Shown: positions 1 to 5,456 of the stretch, piece by piece
How the letters are laid out: each line of letters opens with the position of its first letter
Position numbering within the stretch: position 1 is the first letter of the stretch
DNA from: an uncultured Lachnospiraceae bacterium
GTDB taxonomy: Bacteria; Bacillota; Clostridia; Lachnospirales; Lachnospiraceae
Direction: 5' to 3'
DNA: 8,895 bases
Assembly: GCA_902782715.1 (NCBI GenBank)
Contig: CACZOG010000218.1
Span: 1 to 8,895 of the forward strand
Made by a program: the position numbers and the translations under genes
The notes under the pieces: model-generated
Database searches by the model: none
What the model was told of the DNA's origin: nothing
The model's input: only the letters and a program-made list of their open reading frames with translations

Positions 1-414
1 AATAAAACCACGAATGAATTTACCAAAGACATTCGAACGGTTTTATCATATATGCCTTATGCGGAGATACTTTTCGTATCGGCGGAGACAGGACAGAGAC
101 TTTCGAAACTCTTCGAAACCATCGATGCGGTTATGGAAAATCATGCCATGAGAGTTCAGACCGGTGTCCTTAACGAGATCATGGTTGAAGCGGTTGCGAT
201 GCAGCAGCCTCCGACCGATAAGGGTAAGAGACTTAAACTTTTCTATATCACACAGGTTGCGGTTAAGCCTCCGACATTCGTCATATTCGTTAACGACAAG
301 GAACTTATGCATTTCTCCTATACGAGATATATAGAGAATAAGATAAGGGATACGTTTGGATTCAGAGGAACGCCTCTTAAATTCATTATCAGAGAGCGTC
401 AGGAAGATAAATAA
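1..414 (+). CDS. der: Ribosome assembly GTPase Der (EngA), C-terminal part
   Basis: This is the last 137 codons of Der, a double-GTPase that binds the 50S subunit and is needed for its maturation in the cytoplasm. The reading frame is open from base 1, so the gene starts upstream of the window and the ATG at 52 is internal. The fragment begins just after the expected NKxD (G4) motif of the second G domain. The G5 motif SAETG lies at about 79-93. It is followed by the helical linker and then the C-terminal KH-like domain, with family landmarks GVLNEI, QQPPTDKGKRLKLFYITQ, KPPTFVIFVND, and RYIENKIRDTFGFRGTPLKF near the end. The length of this part and the basic/acidic tail (RERQEDK) fit a normal, intact 3' end. 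The next gene, gpsA, begins 101 nt downstream. The identity is secure; only the N-terminal two-thirds is unseen. Confidence 0.97.
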   Translation, partial: NKTTNEFTKDIRTVLSYMPYAEILFVSAETGQRLSKLFETIDAVMENHAMRVQTGVLNEIMVEAVAMQQPPTDKGKRLKLFYITQVAVKPPTFVIFVNDKELMHFSYTRYIENKIRDTFGFRGTPLKFIIRERQEDK

Positions 415-465
415 ATCTTTTTTAGGAATCCATTAATCTTTAAGGTTTTTTTAAGAATAAAAAAA

Positions 466-471
466 TATAAT
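466..471 (+). promoter_or_regulatory. Possible sigma-A -10 element for the gpsA unit
   Basis: A perfect TATAAT lies 45 nt upstream of the gpsA start, in an AT-rich 101-nt gap after der. No convincing -35 hexamer is seen 16-18 nt upstream, where the sequence is about AGGTTT. It could still be a weak promoter, or chance in AT-rich DNA with gpsA read through from der. No strong terminator separates der from gpsA. Confidence 0.35.
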
Positions 472-515
472 AAGCATCAATAAAATATTTTATGTGATGA
501 AAGGGAAAACCGAAA

Positions 516-1526
516 ATGAGTAAAATAGCTGTATTGGGAGCAGGAAGCTGGGGCATTGCTTTAGCGAAGCTTCTTTACAATAACAAAAATGAAGTTACCG
601 TTTGGTCCGCGCTTGATGAAGAGATCAAAATGCTTAACGAGAAAAGGGAGCATGTGGACAAGCTGCCCGGAGTAAAACTTCCGGATGACATGTATTTCAC
701 ATCCAACCTTGAGGAAGCCGTAAAAGACAAAGAAGTTCTTATAATGGCTGTTCCTTCTCCTTTTGTTAAATCCACATCGGCTTCTTTAAAAGAATTCTAT
801 AAAGAAGGACAAATCATCGTAAATGTTGCCAAAGGTATCGAAGGAGATACTTTAAAAACTCTTTCCGAAGTTATCGAGCGTGAGATACCCGGTTCTACTG
901 TCGCAGTTCTTTCGGGACCTTCACATGCCGAGGAAGTAGGTAAAGGCGTACCGACAACGATTGTAGTTGCAACAAGGAAAAAAGAAACTGCCATTTTCTT
1001 ACAGAATCTTTTCATGAGTGAAGTTTTCAGAGTATATACTTCACCCGATGTAAAGGGCGTGGAGATCGGAGCCGCTCTTAAAAACGTTATCGCTCTTGCT
1101 GCAGGTATAGCAGACGGACTCGGATACGGGGACAATACCAAGGCTGCACTTATCACAAGAGGTATGGCTGAGATCTCAAGACTCGGCAAGGCAATGGGCG
1201 GAAGACCTGAAACATTTTACGGTTTATCGGGTATCGGCGATCTTATTGTAACCTGTGCAAGTATGCATTCGAGAAACAGAAGAGCAGGTATTCTTCTGGC
1301 TCAGGGTAAGACCTTAAAAGAAGCGCAGGACGAGATCAAGATGGTCATCGAAGGTGCCAACTGTGCTAAGGCTGCTCTGGCTCTTTCCGAAAAATACGAT
1401 GTCTGCATGCCTATTGTTTCCGAAGTAAACAAGATTCTTTTTGAAAACAAGCCCGCTAAAGACGTGGTTAACGATCTTATGTTAAGAGATGCAAGGATCG
1501 AGATAAAAGCGGACGAGTGGAAATAA
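516..1526 (+). CDS. gpsA: Glycerol-3-phosphate dehydrogenase [NAD(P)+]
   Basis: GpsA reduces dihydroxyacetone phosphate to sn-glycerol 3-phosphate in the cytoplasm, supplying the backbone for phospholipid synthesis. The 336-residue length is normal for the family. The N-terminal Rossmann fold has the dinucleotide motif GAGSWG (residues 8-13). Other family blocks are NVAKGIE with Lys106, LSGPSHAEEV (132-141), EIGAALKN with the expected catalytic Lys189, the NTKAALITRG segment (207-216), GLSGIGDLIVTC (236-247) and SRNRRAG (252-258). The ATG at 516 is chosen because GAAAGGG lies at 499-505, 10 nt upstream, and because the Rossmann strand begins at residue 3, as is usual. Nothing looks damaged. 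It heads a close-packed unit, and punA starts 18 nt after its stop. In many Clostridia plsY sits between der and gpsA; it is not present here. Confidence 0.98.
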   Translation: MSKIAVLGAGSWGIALAKLLYNNKNEVTVWSALDEEIKMLNEKREHVDKLPGVKLPDDMYFTSNLEEAVKDKEVLIMAVPSPFVKSTSASLKEFYKEGQIIVNVAKGIEGDTLKTLSEVIEREIPGSTVAVLSGPSHAEEVGKGVPTTIVVATRKKETAIFLQNLFMSEVFRVYTSPDVKGVEIGAALKNVIALAAGIADGLGYGDNTKAALITRGMAEISRLGKAMGGRPETFYGLSGIGDLIVTCASMHSRNRRAGILLAQGKTLKEAQDEIKMVIEGANCAKAALALSEKYDVCMPIVSEVNKILFENKPAKDVVNDLMLRDARIEIKADEWK

Positions 1527-1531
1527 ATTTT

Positions 1532-1536
1532 GGAGG
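1532..1536 (+). promoter_or_regulatory. Ribosome binding site that fixes the punA start
   Basis: GGAGG lies 8 nt before the ATG at 1545. A longer reading with a TTG start at 1530 would place this site inside the coding sequence, so the ATG at 1545 is preferred. Confidence 0.85.
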
Positions 1537-1544
1537 TTACGATT

Positions 1545-2375
1545 ATGGGTAAGGTATACGACAAATTAACTAAATGTTTAGAGTGTGTCAGAAAACAGAC
1601 CGACTTTGTTCCCAAGGTTGCGATAGTTCTCGGTTCGGGACTCGGCAACTATGCGGATAACATCAAAGTTGAATGTGAAATAGATTATTCTTCGATAGAA
1701 GGATTTCCCGTATCAACCGTTCCGGGACATGCGGGAAAATTCATATTCGGATATGTTGACGAAGTTCCCGTTGTCTGCATGAAGGGAAGAGTACATTACT
1801 ACGAAGGTTACGATATTTCGGATGTTGTTCTTCCTATCCGACTTATGGGACTTCTCGGAGCTAAGATATTATTCCTGACCAATGCTTCGGGCGGAATCAA
1901 CAAGAACTTCAAAGCAGGCGATTTCATGATGATCACGGATCATATCGCAGCTTTATTCCCCAATCCTTTAATAGGACCGAATGTAGACGAACTCGGAACA
2001 CGTTTCCCCGATATGAGTCACGTATATGACGAGGATCTTCAGGATATCATAAGAAGCTCTGCTAAAGAACTTAACATCGACCTTAAGGAAGGTGTTTATG
2101 TTCAGCTTACCGGACCTTCCTTCGAGTCTCCCGCCGATGTTAAGATGCTTGGGATCTTAGGCGCCGATGCTGTCGGAATGAGTACCGTATGTGAAGCGAT
2201 CGTTGCAAACCATATGGGACTTAAGATATGTGGTATTTCCTGTGTTTGTAACCTGGCTGCAGGCATTTCACCCAGACCTCTTACACATGAAGAAGTACAG
2301 CAGGCCGGCAAAGATGCCGCTCCCAAATTCGAAAAACTTGTTTCTCTTTGCGTAAAAAGGATGCTTGATATTTAA
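1545..2375 (+). CDS. punA: Purine nucleoside phosphorylase (trimeric PNP-I type)
   Basis: PNP-I cleaves inosine and guanosine, and their deoxy forms, with phosphate to give the free base and (deoxy)ribose 1-phosphate, in cytoplasmic purine salvage. The protein has 276 residues, usual for the trimeric class. Visible motifs are the phosphate loop GSGLG (30-34, Ser31), PGHAGKF (60-66), GRVHYYEGY (81-89, with Arg82 and His84 for phosphate), TNASGGIN (112-119), GPSFESPAD (190-198, with Glu194 for base binding), GMST (211-214, Met212 at the ribose) and Asn236 in SCVCNLAAGI. All key residues I expect from the mammalian and bacterial enzymes are present. Two neighbouring positions look unusual: Cys where STVPE normally has Pro (residue 216), and Cys235 just before Asn236 where Thr is common. 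The stop TAA overlaps the ATG of the next gene (TAATG). Xanthosine preference cannot be excluded. Confidence 0.95.
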   Translation: MGKVYDKLTKCLECVRKQTDFVPKVAIVLGSGLGNYADNIKVECEIDYSSIEGFPVSTVPGHAGKFIFGYVDEVPVVCMKGRVHYYEGYDISDVVLPIRLMGLLGAKILFLTNASGGINKNFKAGDFMMITDHIAALFPNPLIGPNVDELGTRFPDMSHVYDEDLQDIIRSSAKELNIDLKEGVYVQLTGPSFESPADVKMLGILGADAVGMSTVCEAIVANHMGLKICGISCVCNLAAGISPRPLTHEEVQQAGKDAAPKFEKLVSLCVKRMLDI

Positions 2376-4084
2376 TGGACATAATTATACTGATTTCTTT
2401 TATTGTTCTGGCTCTCGTCGGCGCTGTCATTATTAACGCCGTATCCAACAAAAAAAGAATTAAAATTTTTATTCAGAGATTAAAAAACAGTTTCGGCACT
2501 TTTGAAAGAAAAGAAGCCGATCCCGAAAAAAGGTCTTCGTACAGAGGGTATTTCAGAAAACATTCCGAAGATGAAGGCTTTTTTATAGATGAAATAACAT
2601 GGAACGATGCCGAGGGCGAGACACTATATACTTCAATAAACAAGTGTTATTCGTCCTGCGGCGACGAATTTTTATATTATTCTTTAAGACATATTGATTC
2701 CGAACTTTCCGAAGAGAAGATGAACCGATATGTTTCACAGACGGATTCGATCATAGCTGACGAGGATACGAGGCTTAAACTTCAGCTTAAGTTTGCTACG
2801 CTAGGAAAAACGGGCAAGTATTCAGTTTATGACTATATTTCGTTTCTTTCCGATGTAAAGAAGATCCCTCTTTTTGTATTCTACCTTATATGGCTCGGAT
2901 ATGCGGCGGCAATAGCATCATTGTTTTTCAATGTTACGCTCGGCGTCTGCCTTATCATATTCTGGATGGTTGTCTGTGCGATATTTTCATTTGCGCAGAG
3001 AAGAAATGTGGAGAAATACCTCTCATCCTTTGAGTATATTGTAAGAACGCTGATCACTTGCGATAAGATCGTTGCGATGAAAGTGCCTTTTTACGAGGAA
3101 GAGAATGAAAGACTTTCCGAATTAAGAAAAGACTTAAAAGGCATCAAAACTTCATATCTTTCTTTTATAAAGCAGTCAAACCGTCAGGGAATTGCGGATA
3201 TAGCGAGCGGTATGGCGTCTTTGATGAACTCTTTTACGCTTCTTGACATTTTCTTTTTCCATAAGATGTTAAAATATGTAATTGATAACGAAGCGTCTTA
3301 TGATAAGATCTTTGCGATCTTGGGAAAGATGGAAAGCCAGATCTCTGTTGCCAATCTTAAGGCTTCATTTGAAAATACCTGCGTTCCGGTATTCGAAGAC
3401 AAAGAGATCGTTAAAGCCGATGGCATGATCCATCCTCTCGTCAAAGACTGCGTGGAGAATTCCTTCGAAGAGAAGAGAGGTATGCTCATTACAGGCTCGA
3501 ACGCTTCCGGTAAATCAACATTTTTAAGAAGCGTTCTTGTAAATGCGATCCTTTCCGAAACCGTATATGTGGCATGTGCCAAAGAATTTAAGATGAAGTA
3601 CTGCGAGCTGTATTCTTCGATGTCTTTAAAAGATTCGCTTGAGACGGGCGAGAGTTACTACATGGCCGAGATCAACTCTATCAAGAGGATTTTAAATGCA
3701 AAAGAGAACGGAAAGTTCATTCTCTGTTTCCTTGATGAAGTTCTTCGAGGAACGAACACAGTCGAAAGAGTTGCGGCAGCTACAGAAATACTCAGATATC
3801 TTTCGGGTGAGAATATCATTACGATCGCGGCAACGCATGATATCGAACTTACATATCTTCTTGAAAAAGACTATGACAATTATTTCTTCAGAGAGGAAAT
3901 AACAAAAGATAACGAAAAAGAGGACATTTATTTTTCATATAAGATAAAAAGCGGAAGATCGGATACGAGAAACGCTTTGCTCTTACTTAAGATCATGGGT
4001 TATCCGAAAGAGGTTTACGAAGAAGCAGAAGCTCTTTCGAAAGGTTTTGTAAATACGGGGAAATGGCAGAATGATGAAGGTTAA
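2375..4084 (+). CDS. Membrane-anchored MutS-family ATPase
   Basis: This 569-residue protein ends in a MutS/ABC-type ATPase domain but is not the mismatch-recognising MutS1. It lacks the N-terminal mismatch-binding domain and is too short for it. In order it has: an N-terminal hydrophobic helix (about 3-22); a soluble part with a conserved-looking block (EITWNDAEG at 73-81, SSCGDEFLYYSLR at 93-105) that I recall from clostridial MutS-related proteins; a hydrophobic hairpin (about 164-207); a helical lever region (208-335); and the ATPase. The ATPase has Walker A GSNASGKST (374-382), DSLETGESYYMAEI (420-433), Walker B ILCFLDEV with Asp454-Glu455, RGTN (458-461) and the ATHD switch histidine (His488). 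All look functional. No Smr nuclease domain follows. There is no good ribosome binding site (weak AAAAGG 14 nt upstream), and its ATG overlaps the punA stop, so translation is probably coupled. Its role is unknown; a DNA-linked function at the membrane is an inference. Confidence 0.9.
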   Translation: MDIIILISFIVLALVGAVIINAVSNKKRIKIFIQRLKNSFGTFERKEADPEKRSSYRGYFRKHSEDEGFFIDEITWNDAEGETLYTSINKCYSSCGDEFLYYSLRHIDSELSEEKMNRYVSQTDSIIADEDTRLKLQLKFATLGKTGKYSVYDYISFLSDVKKIPLFVFYLIWLGYAAAIASLFFNVTLGVCLIIFWMVVCAIFSFAQRRNVEKYLSSFEYIVRTLITCDKIVAMKVPFYEEENERLSELRKDLKGIKTSYLSFIKQSNRQGIADIASGMASLMNSFTLLDIFFFHKMLKYVIDNEASYDKIFAILGKMESQISVANLKASFENTCVPVFEDKEIVKADGMIHPLVKDCVENSFEEKRGMLITGSNASGKSTFLRSVLVNAILSETVYVACAKEFKMKYCELYSSMSLKDSLETGESYYMAEINSIKRILNAKENGKFILCFLDEVLRGTNTVERVAAATEILRYLSGENIITIAATHDIELTYLLEKDYDNYFFREEITKDNEKEDIYFSYKIKSGRSDTRNALLLLKIMGYPKEVYEEAEALSKGFVNTGKWQNDEG

Positions 4085-4556
4085 GATCTATTCGGACGGA
4101 GCCTGTAAGGGCAATCCCGACGGACCGGGCGGTTACGGGACCCTTATGCAGTATGTCGACAAAGACAATAAACTCCATGAGAAGGAATTCTGTGCGGGAT
4201 ATAAAGCGACTACCAACAACAGAATGGAACTTATGGGAGTGATCACGGGATTTGAAGCATTAAAGACCAAATGTGAGGTTGAGGTTATCTCCGATTCAAA
4301 ATATGTCTGCGATGCTTTTAATCAGAGATGGATTTATTCCTGGATGAAAAACGGCTGGAAAAAGTCAAATAAGGAACCCGTTAAAAACAGGGAATTATGG
4401 GAAAGACTCCTTAAGGCCATGGAAGGCCATAACGTTACTTTTTCATGGATTAAAGGACATGCAGGACACAGGGAAAACGAACGCTGTGATTTCCTTGCTT
4501 CAACTTCCGCCAAAGGCAGTGAACTCCTTGACGATGACGGTAAATCAATGATATGA
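4071..4556 (+). CDS. rnhA: Ribonuclease HI
   Basis: RNase HI cuts the RNA strand of RNA:DNA hybrids with two metal ions, removing R-loops and primer remnants in the cytoplasm. The protein has 161 residues, close to the 155 of the E. coli enzyme, and aligns with it by eye over nearly its whole length. The catalytic set is complete: Asp9 in YSDGACKGNP, Glu53 in NNRMEL, Asp75 in SDSKYV, His130 in KGHAGH and Asp140 in NERCD. The basic handle region (WMKNGWKKSNKEPVKN, 91-106) is present, and there is no N-terminal hybrid-binding domain. The ATG at 4071 is preferred over 4074 because GGGG at 4057-4060 lies 10 nt upstream. The gene overlaps the end of the MutS-like gene by 14 nt in another frame, so the two are probably translated in a coupled way. 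Confidence 0.97.
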   Translation: MMKVKIYSDGACKGNPDGPGGYGTLMQYVDKDNKLHEKEFCAGYKATTNNRMELMGVITGFEALKTKCEVEVISDSKYVCDAFNQRWIYSWMKNGWKKSNKEPVKNRELWERLLKAMEGHNVTFSWIKGHAGHRENERCDFLASTSAKGSELLDDDGKSMI

Positions 4557-4580
4557 TATAAGGTGTTTTGGAGGATAAAT

Positions 4581-4721
4581 ATGTTTACAGCTTTTTTATC
4601 ATCATTATTAAGTTATTTGCTTGTATTTGCCGTGTTTATTTTGGTAATCGCGCTGGCTCTTTTTATAGGGATTTCAGCACGTATTATTTTAAATAAAAAG
4701 AATGCTAAAAAAAGTGACTGA
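4581..4721 (+). CDS. Small single-span membrane protein, 46 residues
   Basis: This short gene is supported by a strong ribosome binding site (GGAGG at 4570-4574, 6 nt before ATG) and by its place 24 nt after rnhA and 23 nt before the next gene, which has its own site. The product is one long hydrophobic helix (about residues 4-32, starting MFTAFLSSLL) followed by a short basic tail ending NKKNAKKSD. This gives an N-out/C-in orientation by the positive-inside rule. I do not recognise a named family, although small membrane proteins of this shape are frequent in Lachnospiraceae and are often mis-annotated or missed. The function is unknown. It could be a modulator of the membrane proteins encoded next to it, but that is only suggested by location. 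Confidence 0.75.
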   Translation: MFTAFLSSLLSYLLVFAVFILVIALALFIGISARIILNKKNAKKSD

Positions 4722-4728
4722 TGTATTT

Positions 4729-4736
4729 AAGGAGGG
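4729..4736 (+). promoter_or_regulatory. Ribosome binding site that fixes the start of the 188-residue protein
   Basis: AAGGAGGG lies 8 nt before the ATG at 4745. An in-frame ATG at 4721 overlaps the previous stop, but it would put this site inside the gene and would have no good site of its own. Confidence 0.85.
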
Positions 4737-4744
4737 TTTTGAAC

Positions 4745-5311
4745 ATGCAGAAAAAATTAAGTGCTTCAATGATTATCTTTTTATCGGCAATCGCTGTGTT
4801 TGCGGCCTGGTATTCATTCCCCGCAATCGTTATGATCACGATTCCCGTTATTCTTCTTTGTGAAGAAGAAAATGTTAAGAAGAATGTATTAAACGCTTTC
4901 TTCTACGCTTTGATCTTCATAGTTGTTAATATGGTACTCGGAAAACTTTCTTCATGGTACACGGGATTCCTCTTTAAACTCTGGAGATGGGATTGGGTTG
5001 CATTCTTCAATGACAAGTGGTATGACGTTACAACGAAACTGGATATCGCATTTTATTTAATGAAGATCCTTGATTTCGTTAAATTCGTTTTGATGGTAGT
5101 CTTTGTTATCATTGCTATCAAGGGCAGCGAGGTTAAGATTCCCATAGCCAACTCACTTGCATGCAAGGTTCTCGGACTTGTTGCTCCCAAGGCTGAAAAA
5201 GCTGCAAAGGAAGACAAGAAGGAAGAGAAGAAAGAGGAAAAGGCTGAAGAGAAGGAAGAAAATCCTCTTACAAGCGACAAAGCTACTTTAACAGAGATTC
5301 CTAAAGAATAA
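4745..5311 (+). CDS. Multi-span membrane protein with Lys/Glu-rich tail, function unknown
   Basis: I do not recognise this 188-residue protein with confidence. It has hydrophobic segments at about 7-21 and 25-38 (possibly one hairpin), 48-68 and 110-126. A Trp-rich stretch (KLWRWDWVAFFNDKWYD, 78-94) lies between the last two. The tail at 148-172 is nearly all Lys, Glu and Ala and is probably a disordered or helical cytoplasmic extension; the final residues 173-188 are less charged. The pattern of short helices joined by a charged loop (EEENVKKNVLNAFF, 40-53) faintly resembles small Tic20/DUF4870-like membrane proteins, but this is a guess. It is the last gene before a clear terminator and so belongs to the gpsA unit. 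It starts 23 nt after the 46-residue membrane protein, which may point to a joint membrane role. Confidence 0.85.
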   Translation: MQKKLSASMIIFLSAIAVFAAWYSFPAIVMITIPVILLCEEENVKKNVLNAFFYALIFIVVNMVLGKLSSWYTGFLFKLWRWDWVAFFNDKWYDVTTKLDIAFYLMKILDFVKFVLMVVFVIIAIKGSEVKIPIANSLACKVLGLVAPKAEKAAKEDKKEEKKEEKAEEKEENPLTSDKATLTEIPKE

Positions 5312-5338
5312 TTTTTCAAAAGAAAATATATCGATTAC

Positions 5339-5372
5339 TAAGTGGGGGATTACGTCTCCCACTTATGTTTTT
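5339..5372 (+). terminator. Intrinsic terminator closing the gpsA unit
   Basis: An 11-bp stem (TAAGTGGGGGA at 5339-5349 pairing with TCTCCCACTTA at 5355-5365, one G-U pair) has a 5-nt loop TTACG. It is followed by a run of five T at 5368-5372. It starts 28 nt after the last gene of the unit, which is the expected form and position. Confidence 0.9.
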
Positions 5373-5397
5373 GAATAGAGATTATAAATTATCACAG

Positions 5398-5423
5398 TTT
5401 TTTAACAAATAGGTGTTAAAAAA
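5398..5423 (+). promoter_or_regulatory. Perfect inverted repeat in the ABC unit leader, possible operator/promoter
   Basis: TTTTTTAACA, spacer AATAGG, then TGTTAAAAAA gives two perfect 10-bp arms. The left arm holds a -35-like TTAACA (5402-5407). A -10-like TAAAAG (5424-5429) begins right after the right arm, a spacing of 16. The start codon is at 5457. The repeat itself is certain; the promoter reading is weak because the -10 is poor, and the operator role is inferred. Confidence 0.5.
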
Positions 5424-5442
5424 TAAAAGGATAAAATGTTAC

Positions 5443-5449
5443 ACGGAGG
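5443..5449 (+). promoter_or_regulatory. Ribosome binding site that fixes the ABC ATPase start
   Basis: The GGAGG core (5445-5449) lies 7 nt before the ATG at 5457. The in-frame ATG at 5436 would include this site in the coding sequence and add seven residues before the natural start of the ABC fold, so it is rejected. Confidence 0.85.
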
Positions 5450-5456
5450 CTTTAAT

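Noticed and set aside
402..423. A/T hairpin at the der stop followed by a T-run, as a terminator
   Set aside because: Only five Watson-Crick pairs (AAGAT with ATCTT) plus G-U pairs, overlapping the stop codon; too weak to call.
797..1189. Antisense open frame within gpsA
   Set aside because: It lies wholly opposite a well-conserved gene and has no ribosome binding site or recognisable domain. The other antisense frames (for example 1301-1648, 3298-3582, 7541-7816) are rejected for the same reason.
1530..1544. Longer punA reading from a TTG at 1530
   Set aside because: It would place the GGAGG ribosome binding site (1532-1536) inside the gene; the ATG at 1545 has ideal spacing.
3696..3902. 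Out-of-frame + strand open frame inside the MutS-like gene
   Set aside because: It is a shadow of the Walker B region in another frame, with no sign of its own start. The frame at 6067-6270 inside the ABC ATPase is the same kind of shadow.
2375..4084. Calling this gene mutS or mutS2
   Set aside because: The mismatch-binding domain of MutS1 and the Smr domain of MutS2 are both absent, and there are membrane segments, so neither name fits.
4721..4744. Longer 188-residue protein reading from the ATG at 4721
   Set aside because: The added codons are the AAGGAGGG ribosome binding site itself; the ATG at 4745 is 8 nt downstream of it.
5398..5423. Second intrinsic terminator before the ABC unit
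   Set aside because: The stem would be nearly all A-U pairs and is followed by A-rich sequence, not a T-run; an operator or promoter dyad fits better.
5436..5456. Longer ABC ATPase reading from the ATG at 5436
   Set aside because: The extra seven codons contain the GGAGG site, and the ABC fold normally starts at the MIKVQGLSK segment.
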